Shown here: positions 8,349 through 17,154 of the stretch, one piece after another
Layout: every line of letters starts with the position of its first letter
How positions within the stretch are numbered: the first letter of the stretch is position 1
Assembly: GCA_035506135.1 (NCBI GenBank)
Contig: DATJPY010000074.1
Coordinates: 1-64,000 of the forward strand
Length of the DNA: 64,000 nucleotides
Source: DATJPY01 sp035506135
GTDB taxonomy: Bacteria > Myxococcota_A > UBA9160 > PR03
Direction of reading: 5' to 3'
Program-made: the position numbers and the translations under genes
Notes under the pieces: model-generated
Database searches by the model: none
The model's input: the letters and a program-made list of their open reading frames with translations, nothing else
Told to the model about the DNA's origin: nothing

Positions 8349-9193
8349 GTCGGGTCCTCGCCCCCGTCCGCGCGCGCGTTGGGATCGGGGTTCCAGCGCG
8401 GCTCGCGCTTCTCGGCGAAGGCGCGCCCGCCCTCCTGGAAGTCGGGATGACCCCAATGGAGCCGCAAAAGCGCCCAGGCGTGCTCGAGCGCGTCGCGATA
8501 GCCGCGCTCGAGCCCACCCCAGACGGCCTGTTTCGAGAGCGCCATCGCCTGCGGCGAGTTGCCGAGGAGCGCGCGCGCCATCGCTTCGGCGGCCGGCCGC
8601 AGTTCGGCGGGCGAGGCCACCAGCTCGTCGACCAGGCCGAGCTCGTAGGCGCGGCGAGCCGACAGCCGGTAGTGTCGGCCGAGGAGCGTCATGCGCAGCG
8701 CGGTGCCGAGCGGAAGGCGTTTCGCCAGCCCCACGTTCTCGAGCGCGCCCACCATGCCGACGTTCACGTGCGCGTCCATGAAGCTCGCGTTCTCGCTGGC
8801 GATCACGATGTCGGCGTCGACCACGAAGTGGAGGCCACCGCCGACGCACAGGCCGTTGACGGCGCACAGCACCGGCTTCCAGACCCGATTCTGCTGGGGC
8901 GACCAGTGCACGGCGTCGGCGAGCGGGCGGTTGGCGAAGACGGTCTCGGCCGCCGAGCCGTCGTCGCTCCCGACGTCGAAGCCGGTGCAGAAGTGCCGCT
9001 CGCCGGCTCCGGTCACCACCGCCACGCGGATCGCTGGATCGTCGCGCACCTCGGACCAGATGGCGCGCACCACCGGCTGCATGCCCGGCAGCAGCGCGTT
9101 GCCGCGCTCGGGCCGGTCGAGCGTGATCCACGCGACCCCGCCGCTCCGCTCGTAGCGCAGGCCGGGAAGCGGACCGCGGAGGTCGATCGCCAT
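8345..9193 (-). CDS. Enoyl-CoA hydratase/isomerase family protein
   Basis: 282-residue crotonase-fold protein. The CoA/oxyanion motifs are GNALLPGM, HFCTGFDVGSDDG and NGLCVGGGLHFVVDADIVIA, followed by MDAHVNVGMVGALENVGLAKRLPLG in the position of the catalytic Glu region. ATG start with only 9 bases to the upstream dehydrogenase; its stop overlaps the next GTG. Hydratases add water to enoyl-CoA, matching the flanking acyl-CoA dehydrogenases, so this cluster could perform successive beta-oxidation steps. The usual Glu pair of mitochondrial hydratase is not fully conserved, so isomerase or retro-aldol-like chemistry is possible. Confidence 0.87.
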   Translation of the reverse strand: MAIDLRGPLPGLRYERSGGVAWITLDRPERGNALLPGMQPVVRAIWSEVRDDPAIRVAVVTGAGERHFCTGFDVGSDDGSAAETVFANRPLADAVHWSPQQNRVWKPVLCAVNGLCVGGGLHFVVDADIVIASENASFMDAHVNVGMVGALENVGLAKRLPLGTALRMTLLGRHYRLSARRAYELGLVDELVASPAELRPAAEAMARALLGNSPQAMALSKQAVWGGLERGYRDALEHAWALLRLHWGHPDFQEGGRAFAEKREPRWNPDPNARADGGEDPT

Positions 9194-9202
9194 GCGTGAC
9201 TC

Positions 9203-10147
9203 CTACAGGCCGAGCGGCTCGAGGAGCGCCGCACGTGCCGCATCGAGACCCGGAGGCGCAGAGGCGAGCTGCCGGATGCGCCGCGAGACGTGGAAGGCGG
9301 GGCCGTCGACGGTGATCCCGAGCGCTCCGAAGACCTGGTGCGCGGCGTGCGCGGCGCGCAGCGACGCGCGCGCGGCGGAAAGCCGCGCGGCGCCCGCCAT
9401 TCGACGCGCGCCGGTGTCGATCTCGTCCCAGAGGCCGGCCGCGACGCGGGCGAGCGTGGCCGCCGCGTCGAGATCGATGGCCGCGCTGGCGAGCGGGTGC
9501 GAGACCGCCTGGAAGTCGGCGATCGCGCGGCCGAACTGCCGCCGCGTGCGGGCGTGCTCGGCGGCGGCGTCCACCAGGCGCCGGCCCGCGGCCGCGAGCC
9601 AGGCGCCGAGCGCGAGATCGGCGAGCGCGTGTGCGCGCCCCGCGTCGCCCAGGTCGACCCGGCGCGCCAGCGCGACGCGACCCCAGGGCTCGCCGCCGAG
9701 CGTGGCGACGGGCTCGATCGCGCCGCGCGGCTCGGCGAGCCACGCCCGCTCCCCCTCGACTTCGACGAAGAGCTGCGCGACGGGTGCCCAGGCCACGAGC
9801 GGCGGGGCGCCAACGGCGATCCGTGCGCGGCCCTCCGCGACCGCGTCGCGCTCCGGCTCGGGCAGGAGCTGCATCGCGAAGAAGGTCTCCGCCAGCGGAC
9901 CCGGATGCGCGGCGCGCCCGAGCGACTCCATCGCAGCCACCACCTCGACCGCGCCGCCGTCGCCGCCCGGTGCCGCGAGCGCGAGGACGCCGAGCTCGGC
10001 GAGCGCGCGCCAGAGCTCCGTCGGGAAGCGCTCCGGCGACGCGCGCACCACCGCATCCCCGCAGTGGTCCCGGCAGAACTGGGCGACTGCGTCGCACACC
10101 GCCTGCTCGGCGCCGTCGAAGGCCAGATCGAGGCCGCCGGCGCTCAC
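9203..10147 (-). CDS. Short acyl-CoA dehydrogenase-like protein (314 aa)
   Basis: Acyl-CoA dehydrogenase homologue clearly shorter than the usual 380 residues. The middle beta-domain is reduced, while the C-terminal helical domain is recognisable (RTRRQFGRAIADFQAVSHPL, HQVFGALGITVDG). It starts at GTG 10147, overlapping the upstream stop as GTGA. Short partners of this kind occur in the alpha2beta2 FadE enzymes of steroid side-chain degradation, where one subunit lacks part of the active site (family knowledge). Two adjacent short paralogues followed by a full-length one suggest heterotetramers here. It may be non-catalytic alone. Confidence 0.82.
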   Translation of the reverse strand: MSAGGLDLAFDGAEQAVCDAVAQFCRDHCGDAVVRASPERFPTELWRALAELGVLALAAPGGDGGAVEVVAAMESLGRAAHPGPLAETFFAMQLLPEPERDAVAEGRARIAVGAPPLVAWAPVAQLFVEVEGERAWLAEPRGAIEPVATLGGEPWGRVALARRVDLGDAGRAHALADLALGAWLAAAGRRLVDAAAEHARTRRQFGRAIADFQAVSHPLASAAIDLDAAATLARVAAGLWDEIDTGARRMAGAARLSAARASLRAAHAAHQVFGALGITVDGPAFHVSRRIRQLASAPPGLDAARAALLEPLGL

Positions 10148-11079
10148 CTGGAGGAGCCCCAGCGCGAGGCCGCGACCGCGCGGCGGTGCGCCCCCGCGCC
10201 GCCGAGCTCGAGGCGAAGCGCGGGCAGCCGCATGCTCCAGACGTGCAGGTCGTGCTCGTGCGTGTAGCCCATGGCGCCCGAGAGCTGGTGAGTGTCCGCG
10301 AAGACGCGCTGCGCCGCGCTGCAGGCGTACGCCGCCGCGGTCGCGGCCGCCTCCGCGGGAGCAGAGCACCAGGCCGTCTCGAGCGCGAGCCAGCGCGCCC
10401 CCTCGACCAGCACCTTGCACTCCGCGAGCCGATGCTGGACCGCCTGGAACGAGCCGATCGCGCGGCCGAACTGCCGTCTCTTCTTCGTGTAGTCGACGGT
10501 GACCGCGAGGGCCGCCCCGGCGGCGCCCGCCATCTCGAGCGCCAGCGCCACGCGCCACCAGCTCGCGAGCCGCTCGCCCGAGCCGGGTCCCAGCGATTCG
10601 CCGCCATCGAGCGCGCCCGCCGCGAAGCACCCCATCGGATAGCCGAAGCCGGAGCGCACGGGAGCCGCAGCGCCCGGAGCGAGCGCGACGGCGCGCGCGA
10701 GGTCGCCGTCGAGCACCAGCGCGGTGCGCGCGTGCGCCGCGAAGCGCACCGGGCCGGACGCACCCACCTCGACCACGGCGACGGGACCCTCGAGCGCGCG
10801 CCCGGCCACGGCCGGCGCCACCAGGATCTGCGCCGCGACGGCCGCGACACAGCCGGCGCGCGCCGCCGCCTCGGCCACCAGCGCCGCCTCGAGGAGCCCG
10901 GTCTCGTCGCCAAGTGCCACGTCGGCGAAGCCCGCGTCGGCCAACGCGCGATCGAGCGCGAGGTCGTACTCGCCCTTGCGGGCGAGCTCGATGGCGCGCG
11001 CCGGGCCCGCGTGCTTCGCCAGCAGCGCCTCGACGGCATCGAGGATGGCCCGCTGGTCGTCGCTCGGCTCGAAGTCCAC
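10144..11079 (-). CDS. Short acyl-CoA dehydrogenase-like protein (311 aa)
   Basis: Second short acyl-CoA dehydrogenase homologue. It begins MDFEPSDDQRAILDAVEALL (N-terminal helical domain), has a shrunken and Ala-rich middle region, and keeps the C-terminal signature TKKRRQFGRAIGSFQAVQHR and QLSGAMGYTHEHDLHVW. It lies 7 bases after the 381-residue dehydrogenase and overlaps the next gene by 4 bases (GTGA). The short length, coupling to a long paralogue and retained GxMGYTHEHDL segment fit the FadE28/FadE29-like heteromeric class. Substrate inferred only as a bulky acyl-CoA. Confidence 0.82.
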   Translation of the reverse strand: MDFEPSDDQRAILDAVEALLAKHAGPARAIELARKGEYDLALDRALADAGFADVALGDETGLLEAALVAEAAARAGCVAAVAAQILVAPAVAGRALEGPVAVVEVGASGPVRFAAHARTALVLDGDLARAVALAPGAAAPVRSGFGYPMGCFAAGALDGGESLGPGSGERLASWWRVALALEMAGAAGAALAVTVDYTKKRRQFGRAIGSFQAVQHRLAECKVLVEGARWLALETAWCSAPAEAAATAAAYACSAAQRVFADTHQLSGAMGYTHEHDLHVWSMRLPALRLELGGAGAHRRAVAASRWGSSR

Positions 11080-11086
11080 CGGCCGG

Positions 11087-12232
11087 TCACTCCCGCGGCA
11101 GCTCGAGCACCCGGCCCGCGACGAGGTTCAGATTGATCTCGGTGGTGCCGACCGCCACGCCGGCGGTCATCGCCAGCCGGAAGTGCGAGTCGGCGAACGA
11201 GCCGTACGCGAGCGCCTCCGGGCCGAAGAGCTCGAGCGCGAGCTCGGAGACCGCGCGCTCCGCAGAGGTCCCGGCGACGCGGGCCACGTTGGTGTCGGCG
11301 CTCGGCGGGAGCCCGTGCGCGCGCTGGTCGATCACCCGATAGGTGAGGAGGCGCGCAGCCTCGCAGGCGGCCCGCGCCTCGCCGAGCTTCTCCTGCACGG
11401 TCGGGTCGTCGAGGAGGCCGCGCTCGCGCGCGCGCGCCGCCAGCTCGTCGAGGGTCAGCGCGGCGCGCGCGTAGCGCGCGGCGCCGACGCGCTCGTACTG
11501 GAGCGCATAGCCGACGACGTCCCAGCCCTCGCCCTCGGGCCCGAGCCGGCAGTCGACCGGCACCCGCACGTCGGAGAGGAACACCTCGTGGAAGTAGCGC
11601 TCCCCCACCACGGAGGGCACCTCGCGCACCTCGACACCGGCGAGGCCCATCGGCATCAGCAGCACGCTGATGCCGCGGTGGCGCTTGGACTCCGGGTCGG
11701 TGCGCACCAGCAGGAAGCAGTAGTCGGCGTGGTTGGCGTAGGAGGTCCAGATCTTCGAGCCGCTCACCACGTAGTGGTCGCCGTCGCGGATCGCGAGCGT
11801 GCGCAGCGCCACCAGGTCCGAGCCCGCCTCCGGCTCCGAGAAGCCCTGACACCAGAAGACGTCGCCATGCGAGATCCGCGGCAGGTGGAGCCGCTTCTGC
11901 GCGTCGCTGCCGTAGCGCATGATCGCGGGCCCGATCCAGTTGACGTTCATGTACTGCGGCCCGCGCGGCTCGCCGCGCGCCCAGAGCTCCTCGCCGAGGA
12001 TGGAGTGGCGCCACGGCGTCGCTTCGCGGCCGCCGTACGCGGCGGGCCAGTGCTGGGTGAGCCAGCCGCGCGCCGCGAGCGCCGGGCAGAAGCGGCGCGC
12101 AAAGGCGACCTGCGCGTCGCTCCCGGGGCCGCCCTTCGACACCTCGCTCCAGTCGGCGGGGAGCTGCTCGTCGAGGAAGGCGCGCAGCTCGGCGCGGAAG
12201 GCGATCTCGTCCTCCGTCCAGCCGAACTCCAT
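11087..12232 (-). CDS. Acyl-CoA dehydrogenase (381 aa)
   Basis: Full-length acyl-CoA dehydrogenase, first of the acyl-CoA gene run. Motifs: FGWTEDEIAFRAELRAFLDE, WPAAYGGREATPW, CQGFSEPEAGSDLVALRT (FAD/substrate loop), VSGSKIWTSYANHADY and the C-terminal AVGTTEINLNLVAGRVLELP. ATG 12232 is preferred because GGAGG sits 5 bases before it; the longer frame from GTG 12244 would contain that site. About 55 bases separate it from the ABC transporter stop, so it may be read through from the transporter or from its own promoter (TACCGT at 12261-12266, minus strand, is a weak candidate). Probably the catalytic subunit partnering the short paralogues. Confidence 0.9.
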   Translation of the reverse strand: MEFGWTEDEIAFRAELRAFLDEQLPADWSEVSKGGPGSDAQVAFARRFCPALAARGWLTQHWPAAYGGREATPWRHSILGEELWARGEPRGPQYMNVNWIGPAIMRYGSDAQKRLHLPRISHGDVFWCQGFSEPEAGSDLVALRTLAIRDGDHYVVSGSKIWTSYANHADYCFLLVRTDPESKRHRGISVLLMPMGLAGVEVREVPSVVGERYFHEVFLSDVRVPVDCRLGPEGEGWDVVGYALQYERVGAARYARAALTLDELAARARERGLLDDPTVQEKLGEARAACEAARLLTYRVIDQRAHGLPPSADTNVARVAGTSAERAVSELALELFGPEALAYGSFADSHFRLAMTAGVAVGTTEINLNLVAGRVLELPRE

Positions 12233-12286
12233 GCCGTCCTCCACGCCGACGCCGGAGCTGACGGTATGTCATCTCCCCCGGTCCCC

Positions 12287-13843
12287 TCAAGCCCGCTCCG
12301 CTCGCGCGCCGAACCAACGGCGGCCGGCCGAGCGCGTGGCCGGTGCGCCGACGCTCGTCCGCGCCTCGGCCCAGCGCGCGAGCCGCACGAAGGGAAGCCC
12401 CATCAGGAAGTAGATGGCGGCGGTGAGGAGGCCGACGCCGATGTAGTCGTAGTAGGTGGAGGCGAGCTGCCCGTAGACCTTGGTCAGCTCGACCATCGTG
12501 ATCACCGAGACGATCGACGAGTCCTTGAAGAGCGCGATGAAGTCGTTGGTGACGGGCGGGATCACGAGCCGCAGCGCCTGCGGCACGATCACGTGCCGCA
12601 CCGCCTGCGCGCGGCTCATGCCGAGTGAGAGCGCCGCCTCCATCTGGCTCGCGGGGATCGCCTGGATGCCGGCGCGGTAGTTCTCCGCCTCGTAGGCGGC
12701 GTAGTTGAGGCCGAGGCCGGCCACCGCTGCGACGAGCGGCGAGAGCCGGATGCCGAGCGACGGGAGCCCGTAGAAGATCAGATAGAGCTGGATCAGGAGC
12801 GGCGTCCCGCGCACCGCCTCGACGTAGGCGCGCGCCGCGAGCGCGGCCGCACGCGGACCGTACAGGTTGGTGAGCGCGAGCGCGAGCCCGACCGTGACGG
12901 CCACCGACATGCCGAGCAGCGAGACCGCGAGCGTCATCGGCGCGCCGCGCAGCAGCAGGATCGGCAGGTAGCTCGCGTAGCGCTGCAGGCGCTCGCCCCA
13001 GCCGATCGGGCGGGTCACGGTCTCCGTGTAGCTCCGCAGCGCGTCGCCCGCCGGCGCCTCCGTGAGCGACGCGAAGAGCGCCTCGCTCTCCGCGTTCCAG
13101 AGCCCCCACTTCTCGTAGATGGCGCGCAGCTCGCCGGAGCGCATCAGCTCCCGCAGCGCCGCGTCGAGCTGCTCGCGCAGCGCGGGGTCGTCCTTGCGCA
13201 CGCCGATCCCGTACTCGACGTGCTCCATCGGTGGGCCCGACAAGCGGAGCTTCGCGTTGGGCTTCGCGTAGTAGAGCGCGATCGGCCAGTCCATCAGCAC
13301 GGCGTCGAGGCGCCCGTTGGCGAGGTCCTCGTAGGCGTTGATCTGCCCGTCGTAGGTGCGGAGCTCGATGCCGCCGGCGCGCTCGAGCAGTCTCTCCGCC
13401 AGCGAGAACTTGAGCGTGCCGACGGTGTGGCCGCGCAGCGCGGCGAGCGACTCGAGCGCGGGCGCATCGACGCGCACCGCGAGCTGCTCCGAGGTGGCGT
13501 AGTAGGGGACCGTGAAGTCGATCTCGCGGCGGCGGTCGTCGGTGATCTCGAGCCCGTTCAGCGCGACGTCGTAGTTGCCGCGCTCGAGGCCGGGGATCAG
13601 GCCGTCCCACTGGTTCTGCACGAAGACGGCCGGCCGCCCGAGCTGGCGCCCGAGCGCCGCCGCGAGATCGACCTCGAAGCCGACCAGGCGGCGCGGGTCC
13701 TGCGGATCCTGGAAGACGTAGGGCGCGCCGCCCTCGGAGTCGCCGCCCCAGCGCAGGGGCTCCTGCGCGGACGCCGTCGCCGCGCCGGCGAGGGCGAGGC
13801 CGGCGGCAAGCAGCGCGGCGCGTCCGACCGGGAATCGGGTCAT
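12287..13843 (-). CDS. Polar amino-acid ABC transporter, substrate-binding/permease fusion
   Basis: 518 residues. A signal peptide (GRAALLAAGLALAGAATASA) precedes a type-3 solute-binding domain to about residue 240 (GFEVDLAAALGRQLGRP, YDVALNGLEITDDRRREIDF, GHTVGTLKFSLAERLL). A membrane permease domain follows, with several transmembrane helices and the EAA-type loop ASQMEAALSLGMSRAQAVRHV. Binding-protein-permease fusions are known for the PAAT (glutamine/polar amino acid) family. ATG 13843 overlaps the ATPase stop as ATGA. Together with that ATPase it forms a complete importer; the ligand is likely a polar amino acid or derivative, not determinable further. Confidence 0.92.
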   Translation of the reverse strand: MTRFPVGRAALLAAGLALAGAATASAQEPLRWGGDSEGGAPYVFQDPQDPRRLVGFEVDLAAALGRQLGRPAVFVQNQWDGLIPGLERGNYDVALNGLEITDDRRREIDFTVPYYATSEQLAVRVDAPALESLAALRGHTVGTLKFSLAERLLERAGGIELRTYDGQINAYEDLANGRLDAVLMDWPIALYYAKPNAKLRLSGPPMEHVEYGIGVRKDDPALREQLDAALRELMRSGELRAIYEKWGLWNAESEALFASLTEAPAGDALRSYTETVTRPIGWGERLQRYASYLPILLLRGAPMTLAVSLLGMSVAVTVGLALALTNLYGPRAAALAARAYVEAVRGTPLLIQLYLIFYGLPSLGIRLSPLVAAVAGLGLNYAAYEAENYRAGIQAIPASQMEAALSLGMSRAQAVRHVIVPQALRLVIPPVTNDFIALFKDSSIVSVITMVELTKVYGQLASTYYDYIGVGLLTAAIYFLMGLPFVRLARWAEARTSVGAPATRSAGRRWFGARAERA

Positions 13844-14595
13844 CGCAGGTCGCGCAGGAAGGCGCGGGTGCGCGGGTCGCGCGGCGCGCCGAAGAGCGCC
13901 TCGGGCGGCGCCTCCTCGACCACCTCGCCGTCGCACAGGAAGAGCACGCGGTCGGCGACCTCGCGCGCGAAGCGCATCTCGTGCGTGACGACGAGCTGCG
14001 TCATGCCCTCCTCGTCGAGCTGCCGCATGATCGCCAGCACCTCGCCGACGAGGCTCGGGTCGAGCGCCGAGGTGGGCTCGTCGTAGAGCATCACCTGGGG
14101 CGACATCGCGAGCGAGCGCGCGATCGCCGCGCGCTGCTGCTGCCCGCCGGAGAGCTGCGACGGATGGTGGTGCGCCTTGTCGCCGAGGCCCACCTTCTCG
14201 AGCAGCGCCAGCGCCCGCGCCTCGGCCTCGGAACGCTCGAGCTTCTTCACCAGCCGCGGCGCCAGCGCCACGTTGTCGAGCACCGAGAGGTGCGGGAAGA
14301 GGTTGAAGCCCTGGAAGACCATCCCGACCTCCTCGCGGAGCTGCCGGAGCTGCGCGGCCAGGTCGCGCGGCGCGAGCCCGTTCTCGCGCGCGAGGGTCAC
14401 CTCGCCGATGCGCACACGACCCGCGTCGAAGAGCTCGAGGCCGTTCAGGCAGCGCAGGAGCGTCGACTTGCCGCAGCCCGACGGCCCGATGATCGCAGTG
14501 AGCGCGCGCGGCTCGACGTCGAAGCTGACGCCGCGCAGCGCCTCGGTCGCGCCGAAGTGCTTGTGCAGGCGGTCGACCGAGATGAGCGCGGCCAT
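13840..14595 (-). CDS. Polar amino-acid ABC transporter ATP-binding protein
   Basis: 251-residue ABC ATPase. Walker A GPSGCGKSTLLRCLNGLE, Q-loop VFQGFNLFPHLSVLDNV, signature LSGGQQQRAAIARSLAM, Walker B VMLYDEPTSALDPSLV and H-loop LVVTHEMRFAREVADRV are all intact. The FNLFPH segment and DPSLVGEVL are typical of PAAT-family ATPases. The start is ATG 14595 after a GGGGGGAGG ribosome-binding site. First gene of the minus-strand block; it shares a short intergenic region with the divergent acyl-CoA synthetase. The product couples ATP hydrolysis to the downstream fused binding-protein/permease. Confidence 0.94.
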   Translation of the reverse strand: MAALISVDRLHKHFGATEALRGVSFDVEPRALTAIIGPSGCGKSTLLRCLNGLELFDAGRVRIGEVTLARENGLAPRDLAAQLRQLREEVGMVFQGFNLFPHLSVLDNVALAPRLVKKLERSEAEARALALLEKVGLGDKAHHHPSQLSGGQQQRAAIARSLAMSPQVMLYDEPTSALDPSLVGEVLAIMRQLDEEGMTQLVVTHEMRFAREVADRVLFLCDGEVVEEAPPEALFGAPRDPRTRAFLRDLR

Positions 14596-14615
14596 CTGGC
14601 GCCTCCCCCCGCTTT

Positions 14616-14623
14616 GGTATAAC
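14616..14623. promoter_or_regulatory. Candidate bidirectional promoter core between ABC ATPase and acyl-CoA synthetase
   Basis: GGTATAAC contains TATAAC on the plus strand (14618-14623) and TATACC on the minus strand (14621 to 14616). Each hexamer lies exactly 20 bases from its start codon (GTG 14644 and ATG 14595), and each gene has its own strong ribosome-binding site in between. No clear -35 boxes. Confidence 0.45.
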
Positions 14624-14643
14624 AGACCGACGGAGGTGGCGAA

Positions 14644-16290
14644 GTGCCCAGCGCCGCACCGAACACCCCGGACTTCGAGCCCGTCGTGCCGGCGATGATC
14701 CGGGTGCTCGCGGCGCGCCACGCCGACCGCGAGCTGATCGTCGGCGACAGCGGCCGCTTGCGCTACGGCGAGGCGGAGGCGGTGTCGGCGCGCATGGCGC
14801 GCGCGCTCCTCGCGGCGGGCGTCGGCAAGGGGACGCGGGTCGGCGTCTGCTTTCCGAACGGGCCCGAGTGGGTGCTGGCCTGGCTCGCCGCGGCGCGCAT
14901 CGGCGCCGTGGTGGTGCCGCTCAACACCTTCTTCAAGGCGCGCGAGCTCGGCTGGATCCTGCGCCACGCCGACGTGTCGGTGCTGCTCACCGCGTCCCGG
15001 CTCCTCGGCAACGAGTACCTCGCACGCCTCGAGGAGATCGCGCCCGAGCTCGGAGGCGCGCGCCCCGGCCGCCTGCGCGTCCCTGCCCTGCCCTATCTGC
15101 GCGCCGTCTACGCGTGGGGCGGCGCGGATCAGCCGTGGGCGCTCGCGGGCGAGTCGCTCGCGGACGGGCCCGACGAGCCGGCGCTCGACGACGCCTTCCT
15201 CGCAGCGGTCGAGGCGTGCGTCTCGCCCGCCGACCCGATGCTGATCCTCTACAGCTCCGGGAGCACCGCGGATCCCAAGGGCGCCGTCCACACGCACGGC
15301 TCCGTGCTCCGACACGCGGCGCTGCTCGGCCGGATGCGCGGCGTGCGCGCCGACGACCGCATGTGGTCGCCGATGCCGTTCTTCTGGGTCGGCGGCATGG
15401 TCTTCGCCCTGCTCGGCGGCATGCAGGCGGGCGCCTGCTTGATCTGCGAGTCCCACTTCGAGCCCGGCCGCACGCTGGCGCTACTCGAGCGCGAGCGCGT
15501 GACGGCCGCGGTGGGCTGGCCGCACTTCGGCAAGGCGCTCGTCGAACATCCGGACTTTGCGACGCGCGACCTCTCGTCGCTGCGCAAGGGCAACATCCCG
15601 AAGCTGCTGCCGCCCGACATCTGTCCACCCGACCCGGAGCTGCGACCGAACGGCCTCGGCATGACGGAGACCTGCGGGCCGCACACCTACACCGGCGAGG
15701 GCGCGCTGCCCGAGTCGCTGCGCGGCGCCTTCGGGAAGGCCGTCGAAGGGGTCGAGCACCGCGTGGTCGACCCGGACACCGGAGCGCCGCTCGAAGCCGG
15801 CAAGGCGGGTGAGATCTGCGTGCGCGGCCGGAACCTGATGCAGGGGCTCTACAAGGTCGAGCGCGAGCAGTGCTTCGACCGCGACGGCTTCTATCACACG
15901 GGAGACGCCGGCTTCTTCGACGCCAACGGCGTCCTGTTCTTCCAGGGGCGGCTCGGCGACATGATCAAGTCGGGCGGCGCCAACGTCACGCCGAGCGAGG
16001 TCGAGAGCGCGCTCGCCGCCCTGCCCGAGGTGAAGGAGGCGTACGTCGTCGGCGTGCCGGATTCGCAGCGCGGCGAGAACGTCGCCGCGGCGGTGGTGCT
16101 CGAGCCGGGTGCCGCGCTACCGGCCGACGAGGTGCGCGCCCGCGTGAAGGCGCAGCTCGCCGCCTACAAGGTGCCCCGACACGTACTCGTGTCGGCACAC
16201 GACGCCCTGCCCTTCACTGACAGCGGCAAGATCGACAAGCGCCGCCTCCGCGCGCTGCTCGAAGAGCGCATCCTCCAAGGCGAGATCTAA
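14644..16290 (+). CDS. AMP-dependent acyl-CoA synthetase/ligase
   Basis: 548-residue ANL-superfamily adenylating enzyme. The P-loop is MLILYSSGSTADPKGAVHTHG. Further motifs are GLGMTETCGPHTYTG (A5 region), FYHTGDAGFFDANGVLFFQGR with the hinge GRLGDMIKSGGANVTPSEVE, and the C-terminal catalytic Lys in FTDSGKIDKRR. It activates a carboxylic acid as acyl-AMP and then acyl-CoA, which would feed the neighbouring acyl-CoA dehydrogenases. GTG start with GGAGG 7 bases upstream. The last codons and stop lie in a 31-bp perfect tandem duplication. Acid specificity unknown. Confidence 0.92.
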   Translation: MPSAAPNTPDFEPVVPAMIRVLAARHADRELIVGDSGRLRYGEAEAVSARMARALLAAGVGKGTRVGVCFPNGPEWVLAWLAAARIGAVVVPLNTFFKARELGWILRHADVSVLLTASRLLGNEYLARLEEIAPELGGARPGRLRVPALPYLRAVYAWGGADQPWALAGESLADGPDEPALDDAFLAAVEACVSPADPMLILYSSGSTADPKGAVHTHGSVLRHAALLGRMRGVRADDRMWSPMPFFWVGGMVFALLGGMQAGACLICESHFEPGRTLALLERERVTAAVGWPHFGKALVEHPDFATRDLSSLRKGNIPKLLPPDICPPDPELRPNGLGMTETCGPHTYTGEGALPESLRGAFGKAVEGVEHRVVDPDTGAPLEAGKAGEICVRGRNLMQGLYKVEREQCFDRDGFYHTGDAGFFDANGVLFFQGRLGDMIKSGGANVTPSEVESALAALPEVKEAYVVGVPDSQRGENVAAAVVLEPGAALPADEVRARVKAQLAAYKVPRHVLVSAHDALPFTDSGKIDKRRLRALLEERILQGEI

Positions 16291-16321
16291 CGAAGAGCGC
16301 ATCCTCCAAGGCGAGATCTAA
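16260..16321. repeat. Perfect 31-bp tandem duplication at convergent gene ends
   Basis: 16260-16290 and 16291-16321 are identical (cgaagagcgcatcctccaag then gcgagatctaa). The first copy holds the last codons and TAA of the synthetase; the second holds the minus-strand stop of the FecR gene. Bases on both outer sides differ, so the duplication is exactly one extra copy. Confidence 0.97.
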
Positions 16322-17154
16322 GGCGGGGGGGCGTTCCCCGCCGGCGACTCGACCACCGGGATGTGCGACGGCGGCGAGCCGTGCGTCCCAGCGCAGCTCC
16401 CGGACTGGCAGTAGGGGCGCGGCGGCATGCTGAACGGCGTCACCGGGAAGCCGGGGGGAGGCGGGGCGGCGGCGACGTCGAGCGGCGAGAGATCGCCGAG
16501 GGCCGCGCCGCAGCGGGCCGCATCCAGAAGCGATACGGCGAGCGCACCACCCCTCGAGGCGACGGGAGCCACACCGTGCGCGCCCCCGACGCACTGTCCG
16601 GCCGCCGCATCGACGGCCGCGCCGCCGGTGCGCGGGCGCACCTGGATCGGTCCCCCCCAGCTGCAGAGCGACGAGCGCGCCGGGTCGAGCTGGGCGGTCG
16701 CCTCGGTGTCGTCGCTCGGGGAGAGCGTCTCGAGGTCCGGCGTCGCGATGCGCATCGGCGGCGCGACCTGGACGTCCTCCACGGAGACCACGCGCATCTG
16801 CCCATGCAGGAGCACGAGGTCGGGTGCTCCCTCGTCGGTTCGAGAGACGACCACCTCGGAGTCGGGGCCGAGCTGCACGTAGCGGCCCTGCGCGTGGAAC
16901 GCCGCGCTGGCGCCGGCTCCCGTCGCGAGGTGATCGCCGGCATACACCGCGGCGTCGCAGCCGGCAGCCACGGGCGGGCAGTCCGCGAAAGTCATGCTGG
17001 CCGAGCCGGAGAGCGCGGAGAGGGTGCCGACGGCCGCCCGGCCGCCCGGGCCGCAGACGGGCACGCCGGCGCCGGTGATCACGTCCGCCGAGGCGTGCCC
17101 TCCGGGGAGTGCCACGAGAAGGAGAGCGAGCACGAGCAGCGGGAGGGTCTTCAT
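16318..17154 (-). CDS. FecR-domain periplasmic protein
   Basis: 278 residues with signal peptide (MKTLPLLVLALLLVALPGGH). A FecR-like domain follows (about residues 40-150): VGTLSALSGSASMTF, a YAGDHLATGAGASAAFHAQG segment, VQLGPDSEVVVSRTD and LLHGQMRVVSVEDVQVAPP. The C-terminal part is Pro/Gly/Cys-rich and low in recognisable structure. The start overlaps the TPR/beta-barrel stop as ATGA, so it is co-translated with it. In other bacteria FecR-type domains without a TonB context bind envelope polymers or occur with adhesin/exosortase loci; that link is inference here. Confidence 0.8.
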   Translation of the reverse strand: MKTLPLLVLALLLVALPGGHASADVITGAGVPVCGPGGRAAVGTLSALSGSASMTFADCPPVAAGCDAAVYAGDHLATGAGASAAFHAQGRYVQLGPDSEVVVSRTDEGAPDLVLLHGQMRVVSVEDVQVAPPMRIATPDLETLSPSDDTEATAQLDPARSSLCSWGGPIQVRPRTGGAAVDAAAGQCVGGAHGVAPVASRGGALAVSLLDAARCGAALGDLSPLDVAAAPPPPGFPVTPFSMPPRPYCQSGSCAGTHGSPPSHIPVVESPAGNAPPP

